64,000 nt of DNA from Amylostereum areolatum (GCA_012932865.1 SAXG01000017.1:620001-684000), one strand, 5' to 3'. Positions 41,081-54,097 are shown, counted from the stretch's first letter. Program-made: numbers and translations. Notes: generated by a model from the sequence alone, not told the origin.

Positions 41081-44000
41081 ATGTCTGTCATGCTCACCAA
41101 GTTCGAGTCCAAGAGCAATCGGGTTAAAGGTGCAGTCTCTTGTTTCTTAATCCGCTTGTAGCTGCTTATGTGCAGTGCAAGGCCTCGCTTTTCATCCCAC
41201 GCAACCCTTATTGGCCGCGTCCCTTCATAACGGCAGTGTGCAGCTATGGAATTATCGAATGGGCGTCTTGGTGGACAGATTTGAAGAACACGAAGGTGCG
41301 CGTCCTTGACGTCCTTTCTTTTGCTCATGTCTAACCATAGTTTTATGTCAGGACCTGTTCGTGGCGTTGCGATCCATCCTAGTCGCCCGCTCCTAGCCAC
41401 TGGCGGTGATGATTATAAAATCAAAGTTTGGGGTGAGCCCTCGTGTAATCTCACAACGCGACGCGTCCTCACGAGCTTCAGACCTCCGTCCTCAAAGTCG
41501 GAAGTGTCTCTTCACCCTCCATGGACATTTGGACTACGTCCGCACCGTCCAGTTTCATCATGAAATGCCATGGATCGTATGTCATCTCTGCAATACCCTC
41601 GCAGTGTCGCCGTTTTAACCCATCCTCCCTTCTAGCTATCCTGCTCCGACGACCAGACGATTCGCATTTGGAACAGTACCTCTCGCAACTGCATCGCCAT
41701 CCTCACCGGCCACTCCCACTATGTCATGTCGGCCTTCTTTCACCCCAAGGACGACCTGATCGTGTCCACGTCTATGGATCAAACTGTCCGCGTCTGGGAC
41801 ATCTCCGGGTTGCGCAAGAACACGCCCAACAGCGCTCCTGGCACTTTCGACACGTTCGATAGCTTCTCAACGGTCAAATACGTCCTTGAAGGTCACGACC
41901 GTGGCGTTAACTACGCAACGTTCCACCCCACCTTACCGCTCATCATCTCGGCCGCGGACGACCGTCAAATTAAGCTCTGGCGGATGAGCGAGACCAAGGC
42001 GTGGGAAGTGGATGCTTGCCGCGGGCACTTCAACAATGTTTCTAGCGCAGTGTTCCACCCTAAGCACGAGCTCATCGTGTCCTGTGGCGAGGACAAGACC
42101 GTCCGTGTTTGGGACCTAGCAAAGCGATCGGCTGTCCAGACCTTCCGACGGGAGCACGATCGTTTCTGGGTCCTGGCTGCCCATCCTGAGCTCAACCTTT
42201 TTGCAGCCGGTTAGCTTCGATTTTCGTCCGTCTGGATGAGACCGTGTTGATTTGTTTCTATACATAGGCCACGACAATGGGTTAATTGTCTTCAAGCTCG
42301 AGCGAGAACGTCCAGCCTTTGCTCTCCACGGTGACATGGTCTACTACGTTCGGGACAAGTACGTGCGGTCCTATGACATCAACACGGGCTCGGATATCGG
42401 TCTTTTGAGCGTCCGCAAGTTTGGTAGTCCATACGTACCACCGAGGACCCTGAGCTTCAACCCTGCCGAGCGCTCCGTTCTTCTCACCATTTCGTCTGAT
42501 AATGGCATGTGGGAGTTGACCTCTCTGCCTAAAGACGTTGTTGGTGAGGTCAAGGATTCATCTGTGGATGGAAAGCGTGGTATGGGGCAAAGTGCCATCT
42601 TCGTCGCGCGCAACAGATTCGCCGTACTGAACAAGACTAGCCAAGTGAGCTTACCTGTTTGTCCTTGTGCAGCGCGGTGCTCCTAATTTTTTATCCTAGC
42701 TTATTGAAGTCTGCGACTTGACGGGTTCGGTCGTCAAGAGCATCAAACCTCCAGTCCAGACGAACGAAATTTTCTATGGGGGAACTGCTAGTCTTATTCT
42801 CAGTTCAACTTCGTCGGTGGTCCTCTACGACATACAGCAACAGAAGACCATCGCGGATCTCAACAGCCCGCCTGTGAAGTACGTTATGTGGAGCGCAGAC
42901 AACTCTCAAGTTGCTCTATTGAGCAAGCACAGTACGTTCCTCATTTGCGATCCTCTCAAACTTGCAAACAAACACATCTTTCACAGCCATCACCATTGCG
43001 AACAAGAACTTCACGCAGAATACTCTCATCCATGAGACAATCCGTATAAAGTCTGGTGCTTGGGATGACGCTGGCGTCTTCGTCTACTCGACGTTGAACC
43101 ACGTTAAATACTGTTTGCCTCAGGGGTATGTTCGAACGAGTTATCTACCATTTATGATTGCTCACGATAATATGAACAGTGACCACGGTGTTATATGTAC
43201 GCTCGACAATCCTGTCTATCTGACCCGTGTGAAGGGAAAGACCGTTCATTGTCTGGACCGATCTGCTCGCCCCCGCACCATCACGATCGACCCCACCGAA
43301 TATCGCTTTAAGCTCGCGCTGATTCGCAACAACTATGACGAGGTTCTTCACCTCATCAGGTCGTCCAATTTGCTGGGACAAAGTATCATCGCATATCTCC
43401 AGCAGAAGGGTTTCCCGGAGGTCAGCACTTCTATCATGTTTAAACCGCATATACTGACTTAAAGGTAGATTGCCCTTCACTTCGTCGATGATAAAAATAC
43501 GCGATTCGATCTTGCTATCGAGTGCGGTAATCTCGAAGTCGCAATGGAGACTGCTAAAGCAATTGACCGTCCCGAGTGCTGGAGCCGTCTGGCGCAGCAA
43601 GCTCTCAAACAGGGCAATCATAAAGTATGACCTTACTTAATACTGGCGATCAACGAGCGACTCACCCGACAACCTAATGTGCAGATCGTGGAGAAAGCAT
43701 ACCAGCAGACCAAGAACTTCGACCGCTTGTCTTTCCTATATCTCTCCACTGGCAGCACCGACAAACTCACCAAGATGCAGAAGATTGCTGACGCTCGAGG
43801 CGACCCAATGTCTCGCTTTCACAATGCGCTTTACGCTGGAGATGTTCCGGGTCGTATAGCGGTATTGCGCGAGGTTGGCATGCGTAAGTCGTCGAACCAT
43901 TGTCACATTGTTTACATACTTACAGATCGCATTGGCACTCAGATCCCCTCGCTTATCTGACTGCGAAAACCAACGGGCTAGATGACCTGGCTCTAGAAAT

Positions 44001-45473
44001 CCTGGAAGATGCGGGCCTGACGGAGGCCGATGTTGACGATGTTCCCGACTTCGGTCGATCTACTCTCAAGCCGCCGCCTGTCGTGACAGACACAACGAAC
44101 TTCGTTTGGCCTTCGGTCCCCGGTGGCGAGAGCTTCTTCGATCGTGCATTGGCGAACGGTAACCTGGAAGCGGGTGTCGAGTCATACATGAACGGTGACC
44201 ACACGGCCGCTACCTCTGCTGCCTTGGACGAGTGGGCAAAGGATGAGGAAGACGAGGATCTGGCAGCCGATGAAGACGGCTGGGACCTTGACGCCGGCGG
44301 AGATGGACATGCGGATGAAGACGAGGTAGAGGAGCAAGCAGAGGACGAGGACGAAGAATTGGGCGCAGGAGCAACTCCCGGTGTCAGCGAGCCCGAGCTT
44401 TGGACTCGCAACTCACCATTCGCCGGCGATCACGTTGCAGCAGGCTCCTTCGACACTGCGATGCAGGTTTGTTGCTATTTAGACTTGCTTAATATCTTGA
44501 CTGACATTTCCAACAGCTCCTTAATCGTCAACTGGGCATCGTCAACTTCGCGCTTCTCAAACCGTTGTTTTTGTCTGTTTACAAATCGTCCCACGCATAC
44601 CTATCGCCACTTGCGTCTCTCCCACCTTTGCATCTCCATCTCCGTCGCAACATCGCCGAGTCATCATTGAGTCGTGTGCTCCCAGTAGCCGTAGTGACTC
44701 TGCGACAGGTCAAAGCCGAACTCTCTGAAGGTTTCCGTGCAGTGTCTGGCAATCGACTACCAGATGCTCAGACGACATTCCGATCCGTATTGCAGTCGCT
44801 GCTATTTGTGGTTATCTCGTCAGACGAGGAGGCTAAAGAGGCACGTCTAGTTCTTTTGAAAGTACGAATGATACTGATTGATCGTATTTATATATCTAGT
44901 GGCGTGATACTGTCACGGTGGCCCGCGAATACCTTCTTGGTGTGTCCATAGAGCTGGAACGTCGCCGGATCGCGCAAGCCGAGCCGGACAATGTTAAGCG
45001 AAGCCTCGAACTTGCGGCCTATTTCACGCACTGCACCCTCCAAGCACCGCATATGCAAATCGCCCTTCGCAGCGCAATTCAAGTGTTCACCAAGGCGAAC
45101 AACATTGGCACGGCGGCCAAGTTCGCGCGACGCCTATTGGACCTCAATCCCGATCCCAAGATTGTCGCCCAGGTACGTGGCTCGCTGATAGTCTTTTAAG
45201 CGTTGGACATTAACATTGAGCGATTGTCAGGCCCGACAACGTATCGCGGCCGGGGACCGCAATCCGCGTGACGCCGTTGAGATTGACTACGACGAATTCA
45301 CCGAATTTGCGATCTGCGCGGCGAGCTATACGCCAATATATAAGGGCTCCCCGGCGGTCCGCTGTCCCTACACGGACGCGTCATTCCTGCCGGAATTTAA
45401 GGGGACCCTGGAGCCATTGACAAGCTTGACAGAGATTGGGGCTGCCGCGTCGGGCCTGCCTGCACCTCGTTAA
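41081..45473 (+). CDS. COP1: Coatomer subunit alpha
   Basis: Alpha subunit of the COPI coat (Ret1/COPA), needed for Golgi-to-ER retrograde traffic; it binds KKxx cargo through its WD40 propeller. Start [17 protein letters not shown], then [120 protein letters not shown] and [20 protein letters not shown] (seven-bladed propeller, residues 1-320). The solenoid has [35 protein letters not shown] and [20 protein letters not shown]; an acidic linker (44250-44360) follows. The C-terminal epsilon-binding domain has [56 protein letters not shown] ([20 protein letters not shown]) and [15 protein letters not shown]. About 15 exons; length near 1200 residues as in the family. Confidence 0.97.
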
Positions 45474-45636
45474 ATGCCATATATCATCCCGTGTCCATAC
45501 TGATGTCCAAAAATCAATCGTGTCTCTCATGTGCTGACTCTTTCCATATACCACGATCCACGAGAAGGCAAGAAAGCATGCCATAGTTGGCGGGCAGTAT
45601 TCAGTACACCTCTGGTTCTCAATTCTCGAGACAGTG

Positions 45637-46527
45637 TCAAGCTGAATTCGAAATCCATGCCTCAGAACTAGGCTTGGTCGCCTTCGCTACGAAAATGTCG
45701 ACGGAACTTCCCCTATGGCGTGCGGAAAAGGCTTTCCGAAAGCTGAACTCGACGAGACCGGCGCCCTCCATGGTCCTCCGCATACTTTCTTCGCTGAATC
45801 CATGACGGTGTGGTACAAGTTGGCTATATTTCTCGTCCTTGGAAACGTCGTCGCCGCCTTCGCCGTTAGAGGACATTAAATAGTCGCAGATGATGAGGCT
45901 TCCGCCAAATTGGAGGAAGAATGCGAGCATGTGAGTTTTCTCTGCAACGTCGTCAAAATGGTGATAGGACATGGAGCACTGGGCATGCAGGCGTGAGGAG
46001 AGCGTAGGCTCGGGTAAGTGACGATGTAGCTTACGACGACGACGTCAAATTTTCGGCCATCTAGTTCTCCTTCTTCGCCTTTGAGTTCGACGCGAAAGGC
46101 TTGCATCTCTTCCGGAATAAGGCCTTGATTCCCTACGCGCCGATTGTACTCGTTCACGGCGTTCTGGCTAATATCGATGCCGACGATGCTCTTTGAGTAA
46201 GGTGCGAGTTGACGGGAGAACATGCCTGCACATGAATAATTAATAAACCTTTATATCCGGTGTAAAGAAGAATAGTATTCCCAAACCTATCCCGCAGGCA
46301 AAGTCGAGAACTGACGTCTCATCCTCTTTGAACTCGTAGATCTCGCGCACGATGACACCAAGGCGGTCGAAGAACTCATTCATGCCCTGAGATTGCTCGT
46401 GATAGTGAGCGAGCTCGTTGAAGTGGGCCTCGTTTGCCTGGGCATAGTCATGTCCGTGAGAGTGGCCATGTTCGTGGGAGTGACTGTGTCCATGATACTG
46501 CACAGACGTGGATGTCTCGGAAGCCAT
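45637..46527 (-). CDS. SAM-dependent methyltransferase with His-rich N-terminus
   Basis: Class I methyltransferase, substrate unknown. Start 46527 (MASETSTSVQYHGHSHSHEH...); eleven His within the first 28 residues, in H-G-H-S-H repeats, suggest metal binding. Then NELAHYHEQSQGMNEFFDRL, FKEDETSVLDFACGIG (motif I, the SAM Gly loop; an intron follows at about 46290), SKSIVGIDISQNAVNEYNRR (motif II with acidic Asp), MQAFRVELKGEEGELDGRKF-DVVV (motif III), CSMSYHHFDDVAEKTHMLAF, GGSLIICDYLMSSN and the end RGSSVDIFVAKATKPSSEAW. Three exons. The class resembles small-molecule (UbiE/Coq5-like) methyltransferases. The 3' end is 164 bases from the coatomer stop. Confidence 0.88.
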
Positions 46528-47106
46528 CAAGGAGCGAAAGAGAGAGGCGACCAACGCTATTCTGTGTCGAGGAGACGATAGATCGGTCTGAAATGCGGTC
46601 AATTAGCGCTCACGTGTTTACATGGTCCGTCAGATCTCAGAACCTATTATATAGACATGATACTCTTCTCCAGTGACCGATCTTCGAGGATAAGTGAAGT
46701 CAAGCTAGTCACTGTTGGTGCCATGACTGGCAACAGACAAATTCCAAGAAACCCTTGAAGCTTGACGCGTGATGTGAATTGGGTGAGGTGTTGGCTGCTG
46801 TTGACAAAGGTTTGTCGAAGTCGCGTGCCTATGTCTCATTTTGTACTTACTTAGATCCGATCGTCTCACCGCCACGACAAAGTCCGCCCTCGAAAACTCG
46901 ACAATTCTTCGCATGGGCGACATTGTCGTCCGTCGATTCAATGATGACTTCATGCTATAGTAATACAGTATATGTCCACAGCCAGTGTGCCAATCGTATA
47001 TATGACACTTTCCTCCTGTCGTATGTAACAGCTCGGCCGCCTGGTCTTTGCTCCTCCTAGTACGTAACAAGAAAGCCAGTGATAGTGTTATACTATAGCG
47101 GGAGAC
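46528..47106. other. Gap, no supported gene
   Basis: 580 bases: methyltransferase promoter and 3' region of the next minus-strand gene. Short frames only. Confidence 0.45.
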
Positions 47107-48146
47107 CTATGCCGGAGACAATCGGCGGCGGAGCTGTAGGATGGGCATCCAGCTTCCGGCCGATACGTGCACGACACCAACCACGACTACATCCTCGCGC
47201 GTGATCCTGCCAGGTCCGATGAGCCAGGTAGGAGCCCCCTGTGAGATTTCAGAAGCAGCCGCCTAGCCGTCGGCGGTCGTCGTATGTAAGCCACCACGCC
47301 TTGCTATCGATCAACATTAAGTACGCACCTCCATGAACCGGTCAACAGACCGGCCAACATGACGGACAAATTTTTCCAGGGTGATGATGTTACGATTCAC
47401 CGTCTCGTCCCTCGTCTGAAACTGGCGCTTCCACTCATTGTATCCAGGCCACTGTGAACGCCCTTTCCATCAACACTCCAAGGCGCAGATGCAATGGGTA
47501 GCCTACCTGGATACGGAGATGCACCGACGTCCTCCCTCCCACGTTCACCGGCTGACTGCACCCCACCAACGAACCGCAATTTCCCGCCGCCGCGTCGATA
47601 AGAGAAAGGCCTATGGTACCGGTATTGCGAATGAAAAATGTTGGAAGCAGGAGGGAGGCGTCCACCACATAATGGGTCATATCGCGATTGGAACGTGGCG
47701 CCCACAACGCTTGGGGTACAACAGCCCCCCGTGTGTTGTCCACCAAGTAATCGAGGAGCAAATGAGGTTGGCCGAGCGAACAAAGGATGTTCGCTCTAAT
47801 GCTTGGTACCACAGCCTGGGGAAGGGAGAATGACCCCGCCCAACCGCTGACAGAGAACGTGGTGGTGAGCGACCTGGGAGGGAGCTTCAGCAGGAATTGT
47901 AGGAAAGTCTCGGCGCATTCTTCCCCGAAAGTGTAGGCAATATAACCGTCTCGGAGGATGGTATGAACGGGCTGAGGTGGGGGCTGGGAATAGTAAAGGC
48001 TGGATTGCATCTAAGCGGGGGAGATGAGCGCGCGGCGGCCGTGGTAGCGGAGGACTCACCCTCGAGATCGGCAGTTGGGGGCAGGTGAGAGTAGCAGGTA
48101 AGATAGGCGGCTCGGAGCGCGGGGTGCAATTCATATTGTTTCGCAT
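47107..48146 (-). CDS. Hypothetical protein with a WPGY...W-K-R-Q motif (orphan)
   Basis: No named domain; similar sequences are common among mushroom-forming fungi as far as I recall. Start 48146 (MRNNMNCTPRSEPPILPATL), intron with donor gtgagt, then MQSSLYYSQPPPQPVHTILR, GYIAYTFGEECAETFLQFLL, NTRGAVVPQALWAPRSNRDM and VDASLLLPTFFIRNTGTIGL. After a second intron the block WPGYNEWKRQFQTRDETVNR-NIITLEKFVRHVGRSVDRFM appears (residues about 205-245), the most conserved-looking part. The last exon reads EISQGAPTWLIGPGRITRED and VVHVSAGSWMPILQLRRRLS, ending at TAG 47107. There is no signal peptide or membrane helix. Four exons. The first-exon frame was chosen because only it ends in phase 0. Confidence 0.8.
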
Positions 48147-48949
48147 CAGGCACGGGGGGGCACCTTATAAGCAATGAAAATAAACCGAGTGCCGGCGGGA
48201 GGTGTCTGTATAGGTGCGTGTTCTCCGCGAATGTTACACCGTTCGAACGACAATCAATCAATCAGTTCGATTTCCCCACCATAGTCTCGAACGCCCCGAA
48301 GCAGGTGCCGGATTGGATTGATAACTGTGGCAGCATAGACTCTGTCCTCACGAGCTTGTATCGATTCACTTAGTTGTGAGCCAGTCGTATATCTGCGGCA
48401 CTGCATGAGCCGTCCGAGTCTCAACCAAGTAAGCGTCCGACATCAGGGGAGGGAGATGAACATTTTTGGAGGGAGAGCTCTCGTGTGGTACATCGAATCG
48501 ACATACTTTACTTCCATTGCGGTCCCTCGGCGTAGAAGCTGGAGAGAAATCCGGTGCGACCGGGGAAAGGGAATCTTGATCGTTATGGCCCTAACAGCCA
48601 TCAGCTGTGCCCACCAGCAGCGCTAAGGCGTATGTCAACGGCGTCTTGAAAAAGCAAGGAGACCATACATAAACTCTCCTTGGGCGTACCCTAGACTGAA
48701 ACAAAGGCAGTTTCGGCGGTAAACACGGTGCGACACAGCTTATAATGGAAAACGTGCATATTATTCAGTGGGTTTTCAAGAAAGCTGAAGGACCGGGTGG
48801 CGTGCCTGCGGATAGATATAGGATGGAGTGCTTTCTTGGTGATAGCACATCACGGTGAAACGTAGGTGCGGCATGGTCGTGATGAGAAGAAGCTTTGAAC
48901 GCACTGTTGAGACTCATAGACCTTCGAAAACACTACACCTACACAGTTA
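48147..48949. other. Gap, no supported gene
   Basis: 800 bases upstream of the orphan gene. Frames are short and conflicting; nothing recognised. Confidence 0.4.
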
Positions 48950-49500
48950 GCCCTGGCGATCCGGAACAAAGGGGTGTTTCCCCGTACCAAGCTGAATCGC
49001 ACACATAATCTCTGGCGTTGTACTTACGAACGGGGACAAAACTCGCGAGCTCGAGTCGGAACACTCCGCCTCCATCTACCGGAGGCAATATGAGAAGGGC
49101 CGGTCGCAAGGATAGTATAGATGCGGAGCCAGCGGACTCGGTGTACGAGGGCCTCGTGGAGCTTCGTGCCCCGGGCGCTTGCCTACGTTCGCGTAATACC
49201 TGAGGCAGTCTGAAAACGCGTGGCGTTAAAGGTGTGATCGAAGGTGCGTATTACTTGCTACTGACTCCGGTATGAATCATATAATGTCAGCCGCACAGTC
49301 CGCTTGAAGTGTCTTGCAGCGCCGAAGCAGAAGTCAGACATGACTTGATTGAGCAGACTACGGTAAAATGCAGTTCGTTGGCGCGCAAGGCAGCCTTGAC
49401 CAAAGCGGAAGATGCGTCAACATCGGTCGAATAACAAGTCGGAGAAGAGGACCCACAATCGCCCACGGGCGCATATCCCTGGAGACACAAACGCCGAGTT
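48950..49500 (-). CDS. Possible unresolved small gene
   Basis: Low-confidence. A minus-strand frame is stop-free for about 100 codons (49250-48950) and reads ITPLTPRVFRLPQVLRERRQ, SILSLRPALLILPPVDGGGV and FRLELASFVPV, then meets a strong donor gtaagtac at about 49025. An upstream stretch on the same strand (49480-49290), starting after a tctccag acceptor, reads GYAPVGDCGSSSPTCYSTDV and has four Cys before a stop. No start codon or joining phase can be fixed, so the two may be exons of one gene, of two, or chance. Confidence 0.25.
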
Positions 49501-49714
49501 AGGCTTTGCAATGATTAGGACACTCCCCATTTGAGGTCACCAGAGTCCACGCTGTGAATTTTACTCGCAGCGTTGCAGCGAACCTATTCGTCGCTGTTGA
49601 TGTTCAGAATGCGATCCTCTTCCAGTATAAGAAGGTACAAATACAGATGTACAGGAGAATACAGTGAACACACACAGATGATACAGAGGGATGACAATGT
49701 CCTGGCTCTCATTA

Positions 49715-51280
49715 TTAGGAGATGAAGACCTTCCTCAACTTGGAGAAGTCACATTCTTCGAGGGTGTGAGGACAGGTCACTTTGCCATCGTTCTTTGAAG
49801 CCATGTCTTCTAAAGCCTGCGAAAGATGCGTGTTAGACGGGTGCGCAACAAGAGGAAGTAGGGGTGGGAAGAATGAGATGAAACGCGTTTAGAAACGATC
49901 ATGGCCAACCATCCACCGTGATGCAGTAAACGACTCACCTGTCTGGAGTAGACGGAGCCATTTGGGAAGGCCATAGGGGGGTTGTCTTCGTTCATGATCT
50001 TCCCACTTATACGGCATACTATAGTTGAGATAACATGATGGCTAAACGGCACCTCTTCAGCAAGCTTGCCTAACCACGGATCGCAGACAGGACAGTCCGG
50101 GTTCTTCGTTTCGTGGTCATGGCAGCTCGGAAGTTTGAGCGATGCCAGGCCGCCGTAGAGTGCCAGGTGAAGCAGAGGTTCGGACGGTAGTGTATTGAGA
50201 TTGAAAATAGTTAGACGCAGGGATCGAACCAAAGCTTCCCACCGGCTCGGATCGTACAAGCGCTGTGATTTGGTTCATGATCCTGCTCAAGCGGAGCAAG
50301 GCGGCAAGCTCACCTTGTACGGACTGCAAGGAGTATGGGCAGGATATGCGAGCAATGCGGAGGCCTGTTTGATCTGAGCGAGATGAGTCTCTTGCCAAGG
50401 AATCAAATATTTTTTGGAGTAGGCGATGGCCTCGAGGGTCTTGCGGGCGCGAGCGAGTTCAATGTATTCTTGAAGGCGAAGGTCGAACTCCAGCGTACTC
50501 TGATACAATGTAGCCACTCTGAGACCCAGGAAGGGGCTGGGCTGCACTTACCTTGGCTTTTCGCAATGCCGCCTTGTTCTCGTTACACCACGACAGCGCC
50601 TCCGTACAACTGTGTTTGCGCAACGCATCCTCTATGCGGCGAATATCCATGAATAGTTCGATGTCGACTAAGGTCTGGTCAAATCCTATAAGAGCGCCTT
50701 CTCAATACCGTTATGAACACATACATACCTCGATACCCTTCTCGCTAGCGATCAGCCTTGCAGTCTTCTCTTTGCCGCGTCGGAGAGACCAGTCTACCAG
50801 CCAACGATCCAGGCGGGTATCGGCCCAGCGTATATATCGAGGATCATCTGCGGTCTGTATATCGTCGATGGTTTTGAGGTGTAACAGACGGTCTCGCATG
50901 ACACTCTGGGTAGATGACCCAGCAGTATCCTGGAGGTCTGATAGCTACAATTATGCAATTCAAGAGACGAGCGGCTCCGTAAAATGCCAAGCGCACCTTG
51001 CGTTTTAGTCCCTCGACCCGCCCGATCATAGCGTCGAAAGATGACAGGACTTCTTGCACATCCTGTCCATGTTGTCCAGCCAGATCTTTCGCAGAGGACT
51101 GAACCGCCGTGAACTCGCGTTCGATATTCTTCTGGGATGCTCGGAACACCTTGCGGTAATTCTCGTACGGAACCTGAACTTGCGTAAGAAGCGGAATGAA
51201 CAGAGGCTTGACGATGTTACTCGAGCAAATGGCTGTTCAAACAGCATGACACCCTCCGTGTGCAGTTGATTTGAGGACAT
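49715..51280 (-). CDS. FYV10: GID/CTLH E3 ligase subunit Fyv10/MAEA
   Basis: Subunit of the GID/CTLH ubiquitin ligase, which in yeast degrades gluconeogenic enzymes when glucose returns. Start 51280 (MSSNQLHTEGVMLFEQPFAR). Then comes a coiled coil KNIEREFTAVQSSAKDLAGQ and FDAMIGRVEGLKRK. A LisH/CTLH block follows, RYIRWADTRLDRWLVDWSLR, TARLIASEKGIE-DLVDIELF, RIEDALRKHSCTEALSWCNE and FDLRLQEYIELARARKTLEA. A CRA part is LKLPSCHDHETK. The RING-like end NPDCPVCDPWLGKLAEEVPF, SHHVISTIVCRISGKIMNED and SVYSRQ|ALEDMASKNDGKVT-CPRT is the Fyv10 signature, with Cys-x-x-Cys and S-H-H but few classic ring ligands, as in the family. The C-terminus is FSKLRKVFIS. About seven exons. Confidence 0.95.
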
Positions 51281-51540
51281 CCTAATGTGTTGATTTGGCG
51301 AACCGTCAGTGAGAGATGGATCGATGGAGTTTGAGGTGGATAATGGGGTGAGAGAGGTTCAAACCTGTTCAGGCCTGAACGCCCCGTCGCCAGATTCAAA
51401 CTAAATATTCCATTAGTTACCGCATAAAGGATGTTTGGGATTCCACGTGTCAGTGCCGTTCACTGCCGTGCTGGCCCGCTCGTTGCGCCACCAATGGCTT
51501 TCACTTTACAGTCTCTACTTTCACTATATGTTGTTGACTG
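51281..51540. promoter_or_regulatory. Divergent promoter, Fyv10 and PAQR gene
   Basis: 260 bases between the two starts, T/C-rich on the PAQR side; no TATA box seen. Confidence 0.4.
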
Positions 51541-52987
51541 ATGGTACCCATCCTTCCTTGCCTCCGTTCGCTCGCACCCACCCCGCGTATGTCTTCCCTT
51601 TGAACACTACGTGGGCCCCGATTCCCCGTCCCGCTCCTTCGCGCACGACGACACACGTCATCATGTCCCGAATCGTATTCAAGAGACTTTCTCCAGCCCC
51701 TGGAAAAAGTTCGGAAGTACAATCTCAACCATTGCCGAGCAAGAACCTCCCAAAGACCGTGTGCTGGTCTGGACCTGCCCCGCGTGGATGAGGGATAACG
51801 AGTACATCTTGAACGGCTATCGAAGGTACGTATAGCATGACAGGTTGGCTCTAGCTGACGCGCGACGGTGTTATTTTAGAGAACTGAATAGCTGGTACTC
51901 GTGCTTTGCTTCCATATTCGCCTGTAAATACCATTGCCTATCGCGGTCAATTGACTTTTGACCTAGCCATTCTGCGTAGATCTTCACAACGAAACAGGTG
52001 TGTCGCGTCTACATGCTGATTCTCATCTCACTCAAGACCTTCAGTTAACATACATAGCCATCTCGCCGGAGCAATGTTGTTCATATTCTTCTCCGCAACG
52101 TACGATTCGTGGCATTTTTCGGGGTACGAAAGCGTCAGATGGCCAGACTATGTCGTCTTTTCCATTTTCCTAGCATCGGCAATTTGGTGTCTCGGATGCA
52201 GCGCCTTCTTTCACGTCTCCACGGCCCATTCTGCAAAGGTGGATAGTCTTGTGTGTGCAATGTGCATCGTCCCGCATGCCTGACATGTGTCTACTCTAGA
52301 TCGCCGCGCGCTGCCACGCCTACGACTATTCTGGAATTGTTGGTAAGCTAACCCCCATGGAGCCCGAACAGACATCACTCACCTTCCCCGACAGTCCTCA
52401 TCGTTGGATCATTTTACCCTTGTATATATTACACATTCTTCTGCGAGCTTCATTATCAGGTGTTCTACCTCGGTACGATAACCGTGGCTGGTCTAGGTGT
52501 GTGCGACATATCCTCTTCGGAACCGCAGAATCTTATCTGGTAACACAGGTGCTTCGTACATTGTACTCGATCCAGAGTACGCCAAACCTTCGCACCGCGG
52601 AGCTCGGACCCAAGTTTTCATTGCGCTAGGCCTCTGCGGCATCTTTCCCGTCTGGCACGGCCTTGTGTCGCATGGGCTCTCCAAGGTTTGTGAGGAATTG
52701 GGCTTCCACTGGCTCCTGTTATCCGGAGCCCTCTACATTGCCGGCGCCCTACTTTAGTGAGCTCAATCCCATGTTTGTCTGTCGACCACTCACTCATGTT
52801 CATGGGTGCACGCAGCGCAAACAGAATTCCAGAGCGTTTTGCACCTGGGAAATTCGACTATTTTTTCGCTTCTCATCAGATTTTCCATTTTTCAGTTGTG
52901 GCAGCCGCGCTGTGCCATTACACATGCATACTGACGGCGTTCAACCATTGGCACAGTAGAATGGGTGTTTGTATACAAATAATTTGA
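51541..52987 (+). CDS. PAQR / hemolysin III-type seven-helix membrane protein
   Basis: Member of the progestin/adiponectin receptor (PAQR, yeast Izh) family, zinc-dependent hydrolase-like membrane proteins tied to sterol and zinc balance. Start ATG 51541 (MVPILPCLRSLAPTP); an intron with donor gtatgt rejoins QTFSSPWKKFGSTISTIAEQ, then VWTCPAWMRDNEYILNGYRR, AGAMLFIFFSATYDSWHF, YVVFSIFLASAIWCLGCSAF-FHVSTAHSAK (S-x3-H of motif A), CHAYDYSGIV (motif B Asp), VFIALGLCGIFPVWHGLVSH, WLLLSGALYIAGALL, and the end RIPERFAPGKFDYFFASHQI-FHFSVVAAALCH with the H-x3-H metal site. All three metal ligands are present. About nine exons. The short QII tail is open to doubt. Confidence 0.9.
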
Positions 52988-54097
52988 TTTGTTCTGCGTT
53001 TTCCGAAGTACCCGCAAAACGTGGCAGCATGGCCCCGCCTAACGATGTGTATATGTGGCGTTCCATCGCGTTGGCGCAGCGGCTGTTGAAGGCCACCTCT
53101 TCATGATCTCATTCCGCGGACGTTTTCCAGATATCTCGTGGAATAACTGAATCCTTTCGTGGCATATGCTACGCACACATGCGGCCCCGCCCTTTACCGT
53201 GGCCTGTCTATGTTCTTCATCTAGGCTCCTACATGGGATGACGTGGATCGCCGACAATGGTATGTTCCGTCCTCCCGCACCTTCTTCTATGCTCCTGCCT
53301 TTCCCAACTCCACACAATGTTAGGTTTCGGGAGGACTGCAAGCTTGATTCTCAGGCACTCCTCGGGCATGCAGCTGCTGACGGCACCGACCATTGACGAT
53401 CGTCGCCGAGATACAGTTCATCGGTTCAGTGCCGAATGTATGGAACGGGGCCGTGCCCGATGCCCTTGCGCGTGGATCGCCTAATTGGAACAAAGTTTGC
53501 ACTCAACCCAAGGCTGCCAAGCAGGGTTTGTGTGTTTTACCCTACCCGTTACCCGGCGAGAGCCTACCACACTCCATATGAAGCAAGTGTGCTTCGTCCC
53601 CGGTCTACCGCTCGCTGTCTGACAATCGCCCACCACCGACCTCATGTCCCTTTCGCCGCCGCCGGCCTTTTCAATGCAAAGTGACGCCAGAGGCACGTTC
53701 CGTCGAAGTCTCGCCGTTCAGGTGCACGGGCTCAAACGCGGCCTCCGATTTTGTCATAGGTTTGACCATAGGTTCCCACGTGGCCTTGGAGCGCCCTGCA
53801 GAACATCCTCATCGCCCCTGGACAGAACGGGTTCCGAGTATTCGAACCCCTCACAAGGTCTCGTTAGGCACGGACGAATCGATGGCGGAAACCGACGGGT
53901 GGTTTTCATATCTCCACCCACCGAGGTTTTAACATTCTCGTCTCCGATAATAGGGTACCCCCCTGGTTCCCTCGGCGTTTGGCGATGCAATGGTACGAAT
54001 ATCTCGGCCTGATGATGTAGACGGTTACATATATATAACTTGTGCGAACGGAAGGGATGTCACCGCTCGCCCTTCCCGTTCAGCTCGCACTTGGGCA
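52988..54097. other. Gap with unassigned open frames
   Basis: 1.1 kb. Plus-strand frames such as TIVAEIQFIGSVPNVWNGAV (53390-53580) and TPEARSVEVSPFRCTGSNAA (53681-53932) look protein-like but have no start or splice sites that link them, and minus-strand frames overlap them. A decayed or unresolved gene is possible. Confidence 0.35.
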
